Assembly: GCA_964458935.1 (NCBI GenBank)
Contig: CAYWKS010000034.1
Span: 1 to 29,407, forward strand
DNA: 29,407 nt
Reading direction: 5' to 3'
Source: CAYWKS01 sp964458935
Lineage (GTDB): Bacteria; Planctomycetota; Phycisphaerae; Phycisphaerales; Zrk34
Shown here: positions 23,062 to 29,407 of the stretch, piece by piece
Layout of the letters: each line of letters opens with the position of its first letter
Position numbering within the stretch: position 1 is the first letter of the stretch
The notes under the pieces: model-generated
The model's database searches: none
What the model was told of the DNA's origin: nothing
The model's input: only the letters and a program-made list of their open reading frames with translations
Made by a program: the position numbers and the translations under genes

Positions 23062-23661
23062 ATGACACGTACCGCTGAGATCGCCCGCAAGACCAACGAG
23101 ACCGACATCACGCTGTCGCTGGACCTCGACCCCCGGCCCCTGAGGTACGCCAACGCGACGGGCGTGGGATTCCTCGATCACATGCTCGACCACATCGCGC
23201 GGCACGGGCGGATCGGGCTCGAAGTCCAGGCGACCGGCGACACCCACATCGACGACCACCACACCGTCGAGGACGTGGGCATCGTGCTCGGCCAGGCCAT
23301 CGACGAAGCGCTGGGCGACAAGAAGGGCATCGAGCGTTACGGCTACGCGGTCGTGCCCATGGACGAGGCGCAGGCGCGGGTCGCGCTCGACCTGTCGGGC
23401 CGCGCGGCGCTGGTTTACCGCGTCGCGTTCCAGTCGTTCGGCGAGGACCCGGCTGCGATCGGGAAGTTCGACGTGCAGCTTGTCCAGGAGTTCTTCAACG
23501 CCGTGGCGAGTAACGCGAAGATGAACCTGCACGTCGAGGTGCCCTGGGGCGAGAACAACCACCACATCGCCGAGGCGATCTTCAAGGCGTTCGGCCGGGC
23601 GCTGCGCCAGGCGGTCGCCGTCACCGGCGACGAAGTGCCCAGCACGAAGGGGTCGCTGTAA
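23062..23661 (+). CDS. hisB: Imidazoleglycerol-phosphate dehydratase (monofunctional)
   Basis: A 199-residue manganese enzyme that dehydrates imidazoleglycerol phosphate to imidazole-acetol phosphate, the substrate of HisC. The two repeated metal-binding motifs are visible: GFLDHMLDHIARHG (36-49) and DDHHTVEDVG (64-73), with the second-half copies in the C-terminal NNHHIAEAIFKAFGRALRQA region. It lacks the N-terminal histidinol-phosphatase domain of enterobacterial HisB. The ATG at 23062 has AGAGGG about 8 nt upstream, 33 nt after hisC. A 6-bp inverted repeat GCCGCC/GGCGGC (23668-23687) without a T-run follows the stop. Confidence 0.96.
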   Translation: MTRTAEIARKTNETDITLSLDLDPRPLRYANATGVGFLDHMLDHIARHGRIGLEVQATGDTHIDDHHTVEDVGIVLGQAIDEALGDKKGIERYGYAVVPMDEAQARVALDLSGRAALVYRVAFQSFGEDPAAIGKFDVQLVQEFFNAVASNAKMNLHVEVPWGENNHHIAEAIFKAFGRALRQAVAVTGDEVPSTKGSL

Positions 23662-23692
23662 CGGTTAGCCGCCGCGTGAAAGGCGGCACGAC

Positions 23693-23698
23693 TACAAT
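23693..23698 (+). promoter_or_regulatory. Candidate -10 (TACAAT), predicted leaderless start of the aldo/keto reductase gene
   Basis: TACAAT lies 7 nt before the ATG at 23706. No Shine-Dalgarno is present and the -35 is not clear. The position alone suggests a leaderless mRNA separate from hisB. Confidence 0.4.
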
Positions 23699-23705
23699 GC
23701 GTGCC

Positions 23706-24590
23706 ATGAACCTCGACCAGCCCATCCCACGCCGACCTTACGGCAAACACGGCGACATGCTGTCGATCGTCGGGCTCGGCGGGATCGTCGTGCAGGACAT
23801 GACACCGGACGAGGCCGACCGCTACGTGGCCCGGGTCGTGGAGCGTGGCGTGAACTACTTCGACGTGGCGCCGGCCTACGGCAAGGGCCGAGCCGAGGCG
23901 CGACTCGGCCCGGCGCTCGAGCCTCACCGCAAGGACTGCTTCCTCGCGTGCAAGACCGGCAAGCGCGACGCCGCCGCCGCGGAACAGGACATCCAGACCA
24001 GCTTCGAGCGGCTGCGCACCGACTACATCGACCTGTACCAGTTGCACGCGATCAGCGATGTCGCGAAGGACGTCGAGCCGGCCTTCGCGCCCGGCGGGGT
24101 CATGGAGATGGTCGATCGTTACAAGCGTGAGGGCCGCATCCGCCACGTCGGGTTCAGCGCGCACTCGACGGCGGCGGCACGGGCGGCGATGCAGCGGTAC
24201 GACTTCGATTCGATCCTCGTGCCGCTGAACTTCGCGGCGTGGTTCGCCGGCGACTTCGGCCCGGAGATCGTGGAGCTGGCCCGGGGTCGCGGCATGTCGA
24301 TCCTCGCGCTCAAGGCGCTGGCGCTGCACCGCTGGACGGACGGCGACCCGCTGCGGCAGCGGTACACCAAGACGTGGTACCGCCCCATCACCGACCGGCG
24401 CGAGGCGGCGCTGGCGCTGCGGTTCACGCTGGGCCTGCCGATCACCGCGGCGATCCCCCCGGGCGAGGCCGAGTGCTTCGACATGGCCCTGGACCTGGCG
24501 GCCGAGCACACGCCGCTGACCGCCGCCGAGCAGGCCGAGCTCCGCGACGTGGCGGCGGAGCTCGAGGCCGAGCCGATCTTCTCGCAATGA
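23706..24590 (+). CDS. Aldo/keto reductase family oxidoreductase
   Basis: A 294-residue TIM-barrel NAD(P)H-dependent oxidoreductase. The catalytic tetrad is present: D53 and Y58 in YFDVAPAYGKG, K83 in CKTGKRD, and H114 in YQLHAI. Other family blocks are SIVGLGG (20-26), ERLRTDYIDLYQLH and GRIRHVGFSAHS. The substrate cannot be assigned; planctomycetes carry many such paralogues for carbonyl and sugar metabolism. No Cys cluster of the ferredoxin-fused AKR subgroup is present. The ATG at 23706 is preferred over in-frame ATGs at 23676 and 23697, because the TACAAT is positioned 7 nt before it and the family N-terminus starts here. The next gene starts 53 nt after the stop. Confidence 0.9.
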   Translation: MNLDQPIPRRPYGKHGDMLSIVGLGGIVVQDMTPDEADRYVARVVERGVNYFDVAPAYGKGRAEARLGPALEPHRKDCFLACKTGKRDAAAAEQDIQTSFERLRTDYIDLYQLHAISDVAKDVEPAFAPGGVMEMVDRYKREGRIRHVGFSAHSTAAARAAMQRYDFDSILVPLNFAAWFAGDFGPEIVELARGRGMSILALKALALHRWTDGDPLRQRYTKTWYRPITDRREAALALRFTLGLPITAAIPPGEAECFDMALDLAAEHTPLTAAEQAELRDVAAELEAEPIFSQ

Positions 24591-24631
24591 GCCAAGCGGC
24601 CAGACGCGTCGCCTGGCGGTGCGGCGCCGGC

Positions 24632-24637
24632 TAAAAT
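24632..24637 (+). promoter_or_regulatory. Candidate -10 (TAAAAT), predicted leaderless start of the phosphatase gene
   Basis: TAAAAT lies 6 nt before the ATG at 24644 with no Shine-Dalgarno between. The -35 region is not clear. Confidence 0.4.
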
Positions 24638-24643
24638 CGGTGC

Positions 24644-25306
24644 ATGAACGAGCAGACCCAGCCCACACCGAAGAAGCACGACTGGCGCGGGTGGATCATC
24701 GGCGGGGTGGTCGCGATCCTCGTCGCCGGCGGCATCACGCTCTACCACGAGGTCATCGACCCGCTGTACCTTTCGGACAACTGGGGCGAGGTCGAGCGGG
24801 GCCTGATCTACCGCAGCGGCGACCCGCCGCCGTACGCGGTCGAGTCGATCCTCCGCGAGAACAACATCGACCTGGTCATCAAGCTCAGCGGTCACGTGCC
24901 CGAACAGTTGCACCACCGCAAGGAGGCCGAGGCCGTCGAGGCCGTCGGCGGCGAGATGCGGATGGTGCCCATGCCGGGCAACGGTTGCGGCACGGTCGAC
25001 GCGTACATCGAGGCGCTGACGCTGCTGCACGACGCGAAGGAGGCCAACCGCCCGACGCTGTTGCACTGCGCCGCGGGGACCAACCGGACCGGCGGGGTCG
25101 TGGCCGCCTACCGCCTGCTGTTCGAGGACGCCGACCCGCGGGCGGTCTACGAGGAGATGCGGTCTTACGAGTTCAGCCCGAAGGTCAACGACCAGTTGAT
25201 CGGGCACCTGAACGCGCACCTGCCGCAGATCGCGGCGGGCCTGGCCGCACGCGGCTACCGCGTCGCCGACCCCAACGCCGTCCCGCAGATCGAGGCGACC
25301 GATTAG
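24644..25306 (+). CDS. Membrane-anchored tyrosine/dual-specificity phosphatase
   Basis: A 220-residue phosphatase of the Cys-dependent superfamily. The N-terminus is charged, followed by one transmembrane helix (about 16-35), so the catalytic domain probably faces the periplasm. The P-loop is HCAAGTNRTG (141-150): nucleophile C142 and R148, the C-x5-R signature. An EVERGLIYRSGDPP block (49-62), typical of the DSP/tyrosine-phosphatase-like family of bacteria and yeast Siw14/OCA, precedes it. The usual Asp general acid cannot be placed with certainty; the WPD-like loop position reads PMPGNGCGTVD. The substrate could be phosphotyrosine, inositol phosphates or phosphoinositides. The stop overlaps the stop of the convergent hydrolase gene (TTAG at 25303-25306). 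Confidence 0.85.
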   Translation: MNEQTQPTPKKHDWRGWIIGGVVAILVAGGITLYHEVIDPLYLSDNWGEVERGLIYRSGDPPPYAVESILRENNIDLVIKLSGHVPEQLHHRKEAEAVEAVGGEMRMVPMPGNGCGTVDAYIEALTLLHDAKEANRPTLLHCAAGTNRTGGVVAAYRLLFEDADPRAVYEEMRSYEFSPKVNDQLIGHLNAHLPQIAAGLAARGYRVADPNAVPQIEATD

Positions 25307-26037
25307 CCGCTCGCGGCGGTATCGCCGCCCGGTTCGCCGCGCCACCGCCCATCCTTGTGGCGGTCGAAGATCGCCTTGATCTGGCGCGGGCTCTGCCAGC
25401 CGGGGTAGTGGTTGGGCACGATGGCTTGCGGATCGATCTGGGCGACGCGCCCGAAACTCGCGGCGAAGCGTTCCGGGCAACTGTTCAGGAAAGGCGGCGG
25501 GCGGTGGATCCGGCCGAACGTCGTCGCCATCAGGTCGCCACAGAACAGCACGTCGCGCCGCTCGCTGTAGAACCCGCAGTGACCCACCGTGTGCCCCGGC
25601 AGGTGCACGACCCGCAGCCCGCCCCAGATCGGCAGCACCTGCCCGTCCTCGAAGGGCTGATCGATCGCGACGGGCTTGTACCCGATGCATGCCCGCCCGA
25701 ACGCCTCCATCCAGCCGCACATCCGCGTGATGCCCGTGTAGGGGTAGCGGCCGTCGATGTGCTGTTGCTCGCCGGGGTGGGCACAGACCGTCGCGCCGCT
25801 GGCGCGTTGGAGCGTGTGCAGGCCGCCGGTGTGGTCGAGGTGGCCGTGCGTGAGCAGGATATGGTGCAGGTCGGCGAGCGTGAGGCCGAGCCTGGCCAGT
25901 CGCTTGCGGACCAGCCCGGGCACGCCGAGCAACCCGGTGTCGATGAGCGTCGCGCCCCGGCCGTCGTCATCGAGCAGCAGGTGCGCCACGACGCCGGGCG
26001 TGCGGATCGGGTACCAGCCGGTGATCGTGTCGGTCAT
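25303..26037 (-). CDS. Metallo-beta-lactamase-fold hydrolase
   Basis: A 244-residue soluble hydrolase. The signature THGHLDHTGG gives H64, H66, D68 and H69; H149 (LPGHTVGHCGF) and D168 (LFCGDLMATTFG) complete the two-metal site, and a further His near the C-terminus (PNHYPG) fits the last ligand. This is the glyoxalase-II/lactonase-like branch; the exact substrate is unknown. The ATG at 26035-26037 overlaps the stop of the glycosyltransferase gene (ATGA), so the two are translationally coupled. It shares its last bases with the stop of the phosphatase gene on the other strand. Confidence 0.9.
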   Translation of the reverse strand: MTDTITGWYPIRTPGVVAHLLLDDDGRGATLIDTGLLGVPGLVRKRLARLGLTLADLHHILLTHGHLDHTGGLHTLQRASGATVCAHPGEQQHIDGRYPYTGITRMCGWMEAFGRACIGYKPVAIDQPFEDGQVLPIWGGLRVVHLPGHTVGHCGFYSERRDVLFCGDLMATTFGRIHRPPPFLNSCPERFAASFGRVAQIDPQAIVPNHYPGWQSPRQIKAIFDRHKDGRWRGEPGGDTAASG

Positions 26038-27707
26038 GGTTCGTCGTGCCCGTCGCGGCGCGGGGCGTGCCGCACCAGCCAGCCGCGACCGTTCAGGTCG
26101 ATCTTCTCGATGAATTGTTCGCCCCGGGCTTCGCGCCATATCTGCCATTCGAGGCCGGTGAACACGACCCAGGCGCCGGGCGGCAGCTCGACGGCGTCGG
26201 GGTCCCTCAGCCGATCCTGGCGATTGTCGATGTCGCGATCGCTGTAGTAGAGGATTTCGGGCTTGCCGTGGACGATGTCGCCGCAGATGAGGGTGGCGTG
26301 CTCGGGGACGTGGCGGCGGATGATCCGGGCGGCGTCGATGCCGGAGCTGCTGACGTGCTGGGCGTTCTTGAAATGCGCCACGGGCACGATGAGCAGCGCG
26401 AACAGCGTGACGATGGCCAGCGACCCGGCCGGCACGCGCTGCCGCACCCATAGCCCGACGCCCACGATGCCGATGGCGAGACTGAGCACGCCCGTCGCCG
26501 CCGCCGGCATCCACCGCGTCGGCTCGCCCCAGAGCAACACCGCGAACACCGCGTGCGCGATGAACACGCCGACGCACAGGCCCGTCGCGATCATGCGCAA
26601 TACCGTGCCGAGCACCTCGGGCAAGCGGCCCTCAAACCAGTCGGCGGCGACCTTGCCCGACAGCGGCAGCCACAGCGGCAACAGCACGTACCCATACCGC
26701 GGATTCGTCACGCCGTTGACCAGCACGATCGCCATGGACGCGGCGACCGCGCCGAGCAGCGTGCGACTCATGTCCCCCCCGCGCTGCCAGAGCCGCTTGA
26801 TCGTGAACAGCACGAGCAGCGCCGGCGGCATGGCCATGACCAGCAGCGCGATCTGCGTCGCGGTCATGTCCTGTATCTGGGTGAGTACGGCGTCGAGCTC
26901 GCCGGTTTGCGCCGGGTCGTCGACCTTGAGGACGTTGTGGCTTGCTTCTCGAAGCCCGCGCAGGTCGAGCTCGAGGCCCAGGCGCTCGATCTGGAGGTAA
27001 GCCGCGACGCCCCATGCGATCGGGATCGCCACGCCGACCAGCAGCGCCACCCAGCACGACGGACGGACCAGCCAGCGCCATTGCCGCACAGCGATGGACC
27101 CGCCGAGCAGAACCCCGCCGACGACGATGAGACCGGAGTGGCCCTTGAGCAGGATTGTCGCCGCCAGCGTCAGCGCCGCGCCGACCGACCACAGCCACTT
27201 GCGCCGCGGTTGGCCGAAGCCCAGCTCCAGCAGGCAGAACGCGCAGGCGACGCTGAAGAACGTGAGGTTGCCGTCGATGTCGGCCGAGCGGCTCTGCGAC
27301 CACAGCGCCGCGAGCGTGATGTAGCCCAGCCCGCCGGCCCATGCGGCGACCCGGCCGAACCAGCGCCCGGCCATCAGCGCGCACAGCCCCGCGGTCAGCC
27401 CCGCGGTGATCACCGACGGCAGGCGCCAGACCCACTCGTTGCCCACGCCGACCGCCCATTCCAGGGCGGCGAGGATCCAGTAATGGCCCGGCGGCTTGCG
27501 CAGGTACAACGCGTCGTACTTGCGCGGCAGCAGCCAGTCGCCCGACTCGGCCATCTCGTGTGCCGTGATCGCCCGGAAGCCGTCCGTCGCCCACATCGGC
27601 GCCTCGCCCAGCCAACCGAGATGACAGAACACCACGAGCAGGAAGCTCACCCCGGCCGGCTTCCACAACCCGGCCGACCACATCCCGTCGTTCGCTCGCT
27701 GAAGCAT
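26034..27707 (-). CDS. GT39-type (ArnT-like) membrane glycosyltransferase
   Basis: A 557-residue polytopic membrane protein with about 11-12 hydrophobic segments and a soluble C-terminal domain (about 430-557). The first periplasmic loop has PMWATDGFRAITAHEMAESG and GDWLLPRKYDALYLRKPPGHYW, close to the ArnT/PMT-2 block DEpRYAEiareMlesGDWlvPrlng..Yf.KPPLyyW. The acidic residue expected there is single (ATDG), not the usual DE pair. Such enzymes move a sugar from a polyprenyl-phosphate donor to a lipid or protein acceptor outside the membrane. The acceptor is unknown. The ATG at 27705-27707 has no Shine-Dalgarno but TAACAT 6 nt upstream. It is followed by the hydrolase gene with an ATGA overlap. 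Confidence 0.85.
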   Translation of the reverse strand: MLQRANDGMWSAGLWKPAGVSFLLVVFCHLGWLGEAPMWATDGFRAITAHEMAESGDWLLPRKYDALYLRKPPGHYWILAALEWAVGVGNEWVWRLPSVITAGLTAGLCALMAGRWFGRVAAWAGGLGYITLAALWSQSRSADIDGNLTFFSVACAFCLLELGFGQPRRKWLWSVGAALTLAATILLKGHSGLIVVGGVLLGGSIAVRQWRWLVRPSCWVALLVGVAIPIAWGVAAYLQIERLGLELDLRGLREASHNVLKVDDPAQTGELDAVLTQIQDMTATQIALLVMAMPPALLVLFTIKRLWQRGGDMSRTLLGAVAASMAIVLVNGVTNPRYGYVLLPLWLPLSGKVAADWFEGRLPEVLGTVLRMIATGLCVGVFIAHAVFAVLLWGEPTRWMPAAATGVLSLAIGIVGVGLWVRQRVPAGSLAIVTLFALLIVPVAHFKNAQHVSSSGIDAARIIRRHVPEHATLICGDIVHGKPEILYYSDRDIDNRQDRLRDPDAVELPPGAWVVFTGLEWQIWREARGEQFIEKIDLNGRGWLVRHAPRRDGHDEP

Positions 27708-27713
27708 CCGGTC

Positions 27714-27719
27714 ATGTTA
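27714..27719 (-). promoter_or_regulatory. Candidate -10 (TAACAT), predicted leaderless start of the GT39 gene
   Basis: TAACAT on the minus strand lies 6 nt before the ATG at 27707. A -35 at standard distance is not convincing. No Shine-Dalgarno is present. Confidence 0.4.
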
Positions 27720-27864
27720 GCAGAGGCGGCAGACCTGTTGCCGAACGCGCGCCTCGACGCGGTGGACCTTGGGGCGCGGTGGAGGGCCGGGCCCCCCGCA
27801 GACTCAGGACCGGCGTGCGCGGGCAACGCCCCCGACCGGTGCGCGGCGGGATGGGGCCGACCGC

Positions 27865-28611
27865 TCATCGCATCGCGTGCCAGGCGTGCCAGATGAGCTC
27901 TTCCTCGAAGGCGTTGTTGGTCGGATACACCGCGACGGTGTCGTCGAGGCTGGCGACGGCCGCGGCGCCGCGCGTCAGGACCTGCCGGCCCGTCCGCTCG
28001 GCCAGCCTGCGAACCAGCAGCATGAAGTTCACCTCCGCGCGATGCGTCTTCCGCTCGCCGAGGCAGCGATAGCTCATGCGGCGGCCCTCGGCCTGAACCC
28101 GCCACGGCTCGCACGCGAACAGCATCTCCAGCCGCGGCGCGAAATGCGTCGCCTCCGTCACGTCCAGCGTGTACACCGGCCAGGCGTACGGGTCCATCAG
28201 GCCGGTGACCCGCTCGCGGCTCCGGAGGAACCGGGGGCTGCCGACCATCCCCGCGCCGACGAGGACGACCTGGTCGTAGGGGACGACCTCGACGCGGTTG
28301 AGGACATCGGCCATGCGCAGCGCATCGTCGGCCGGGTCGATGACGATGCGGGACTTGAGCTGCGGCAGGCCGAGCAACTGCGCCTCGTCGACGGCGTGGG
28401 CCTCGTACCCGACCGCCGCCAGCGCGCCGCACGCGACCCGCGCGTGCGCTTCGCTCAGCCGACGCAGCAGGATGCCGAACGAATCACGCTGGATCGCGCC
28501 CGCGTCGACGGCGGTGACGTTGAGCCCGGCCCGCGCGGTTTCGGTGAACGCTTGGCGCAGTTGATCCAGCGTGGGCGGCTCGAGCGTGGACTGGACGACC
28601 GCAAAAGGCAT
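27865..28611 (-). CDS. Unrecognised protein, possibly a planctomycete-specific family
   Basis: A 248-residue protein without signal peptide or membrane helix. Its first about 85 residues (MPFAVVQSTLEPP, then a helix, NVTAVDAGAIQRDSFGILLRRLSEAHARVA, GYEAHAVDEAQLL) resemble an N-terminal pattern I have seen in uncharacterised planctomycete proteins, where alternating helices and the D-x-x-GIL block recur. The middle is beta-rich (VVPYDQVVLVGAGMVGS), and the C-terminus ends TNNAFEEELIWHAWHAMR. No catalytic motif is obvious. The ATG at 28609-28611 has TAGACT 6 nt upstream and no Shine-Dalgarno. It lies between rho and the GT39 gene on the same strand. Confidence 0.75.
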   Translation of the reverse strand: MPFAVVQSTLEPPTLDQLRQAFTETARAGLNVTAVDAGAIQRDSFGILLRRLSEAHARVACGALAAVGYEAHAVDEAQLLGLPQLKSRIVIDPADDALRMADVLNRVEVVPYDQVVLVGAGMVGSPRFLRSRERVTGLMDPYAWPVYTLDVTEATHFAPRLEMLFACEPWRVQAEGRRMSYRCLGERKTHRAEVNFMLLVRRLAERTGRQVLTRGAAAVASLDDTVAVYPTNNAFEEELIWHAWHAMR

Positions 28612-28617
28612 GCGGAG

Positions 28618-28623
28618 AGTCTA
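28618..28623 (-). promoter_or_regulatory. Candidate -10 (TAGACT), predicted leaderless start
   Basis: TAGACT on the minus strand lies 6 nt before the ATG at 28611. A weak TGTAAA (28641-28646) is 17 bp further upstream. No Shine-Dalgarno is present. Confidence 0.4.
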
Positions 28624-28659
28624 ACGCTCGCGGATCGCTGTTTACAGTTCGCGTCCAAA

Positions 28660-28683
28660 GCCGGGTCGCTACGCGACCCCGGC
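28660..28683 (-). terminator. Possible terminator after rho
   Basis: On the minus strand GCCGGGGTCGC (28673-28683) pairs with GCGACCCGGC (28660-28669) with one bulged G and a 3-nt loop, followed by only CTTTGG. The weak T-run makes it doubtful as an intrinsic terminator. It lies 73 nt after the rho stop. Confidence 0.35.
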
Positions 28684-28755
28684 CCCGGCGCAATACCAGG
28701 GCGACGCAGTCGCCCGGCTGCTCTTCATCGCGAGTTCATCGTGCGGAGAGCTGCC

Positions 28756-29407
28756 TCAGTCGAGGTTCATGGTGAGCAGGAACTCGGCGTTGGACTTGAC
28801 CTTCTTCAGGCGGCTGAGCAGCAGCTCCATCGCCTCGACGACGTTCATGTCGGCCAGCACCTTGCGGAGGCGGTAGACCAGCTCCAGCTCCTTGGGATCG
28901 AGCAGCAGTTCCTCGCGGCGGGTGCCGGAGGCGGCGATGTCGATCGCCGGCCAGGTCCGCTTCTCGACCAGGCGGCGGTCGAGGTGCAGCTCGCTGTTGC
29001 CGGTGCCCTTGAACTCCTCGAAGATGACCTCGTCCATCTTGGACCCGGTGTCGACGAGGGCAGTGCCGACGATGGTCAGCGACCCGCCGCTCTCGATGGC
29101 GCGGGCGGACCCGAAGAACTTCTTGGGCTTCTGGAGGGCGTTGGCGTCGACGCCACCGGTGAGGATCTTGCCCGAGTGCGGGACCTCGGCGTTGTAGGCG
29201 CGGGCCAGTCGCGTGATCGAGTCGAGGAAGATGACCACGTCGTTGCCGAACTCGACCATGCGTCGGGCCTTCTCGATGACCATCTCGGCGACCTGGACGT
29301 GGCGGTCGGTCTGCTCATCGAAGGTCGAGGCGACGACCTCGACGTCGTCGGGCGTGTTGCGCTTGAAGTCGGTGACTTCCTCGGGCCGCTCGTCGATGAG
29401 CAGCACG
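28756..29407 (-). CDS. rho: Transcription termination factor Rho, C-terminal part (cut by window edge)
   Basis: The last about 217 residues of Rho; the gene continues beyond position 29407. Visible parts are the Walker B region LLIDERPEEVTDFKR, DSITRLARAYN, the Q/R-loop region SGKILTGGVDANALQKPKKF, GGSLTIVGTALVDTGSKMD, the arginine-finger/R-loop region DRRLVEKRTWPAIDI, and the C-terminal NAEFLLTMNLD. These are the canonical ATPase motor elements of hexameric RNA-dependent Rho. The N-terminal RNA-binding domain and P-loop lie outside the window, so I cannot say whether planctomycete-specific insertions are present. Confidence 0.97.
   Translation of the reverse strand, partial: VLLIDERPEEVTDFKRNTPDDVEVVASTFDEQTDRHVQVAEMVIEKARRMVEFGNDVVIFLDSITRLARAYNAEVPHSGKILTGGVDANALQKPKKFFGSARAIESGGSLTIVGTALVDTGSKMDEVIFEEFKGTGNSELHLDRRLVEKRTWPAIDIAASGTRREELLLDPKELELVYRLRKVLADMNVVEAMELLLSRLKKVKSNAEFLLTMNLD

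Noticed and set aside
1..29407. CRISPR arrays, tRNA or rRNA genes, transposases and phage genes
   Set aside because: I found no direct-repeat/spacer arrays, no tRNA-like T-arm plus acceptor patterns and no transposase or integrase motifs on either strand.

Overview
High-GC bacterial chromosome segment, most likely from a Planctomycetota member close to the class Phycisphaerae. The clues are the adjacent DUF1800/DUF1501 gene pair, a secreted toroid protein fused to DUF4159-like domains, a PEP-CTERM surface protein, a futalosine-pathway MqnE, and an mraZ that is not followed by any cell-wall or division genes. The window is nearly all coding. I see no tRNA, rRNA, CRISPR array, insertion sequence or prophage, and it reads as core chromosome.

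Layout, left to right. 44-4944: PEP-CTERM protein and hflX on the minus strand, then a divergent S41 peptidase and tsaD on the plus strand. 5008-7710: an SLC13/RCK_C anion transporter (minus) and a lipoprotein (plus). 7726-10445: a minus-strand run of larC (N-terminal domain only), a SpoU-type RNA methyltransferase and mqnE. 10624-14796: sppA, the DUF4159 protein and a membrane-anchored four-cysteine protein (plus). 14827-17658: DUF1800 and DUF1501 (minus). 18088-20542: mraZ plus a small gene (minus), with its own terminator and a box array upstream, divergent from an unusual sigma-70 factor (plus) that ends in a strong terminator. 20579-23661: hisD, hisC, hisB (plus). 23706-25306: aldo/keto reductase and a membrane-anchored tyrosine/dual-specificity phosphatase (plus). 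25303-28611: a metallo-beta-lactamase-fold hydrolase, a GT39-type glycosyltransferase and an unrecognised protein (minus). 28756-end: the C-terminal part of rho (minus, cut by the window edge).

Regulation. Most intergenic regions contain a sigma-70-like promoter, usually TTG-rich -35, 16-18 bp spacer, TAnnnT -10. Two start types coexist. Some genes have a clear Shine-Dalgarno, including TTG starts for the S41 peptidase and larC. Others have a TAnnnT hexamer only 6-8 nt before the start codon and no Shine-Dalgarno, which predicts leaderless mRNAs (lipoprotein, hisD, aldo/keto reductase, phosphatase, GT39, the unrecognised protein, perhaps mqnE).

The most interesting region is 18.0-20.5 kb. 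It holds an orphan mraZ with a repeat array resembling MraZ-binding boxes across its promoter, divergent from a sigma factor that lacks the usual region 2.3 tryptophan pair and most of region 3. That sigma gene is preceded by a perfect 8-bp-arm palindrome and a 5'-UTR stem-loop.
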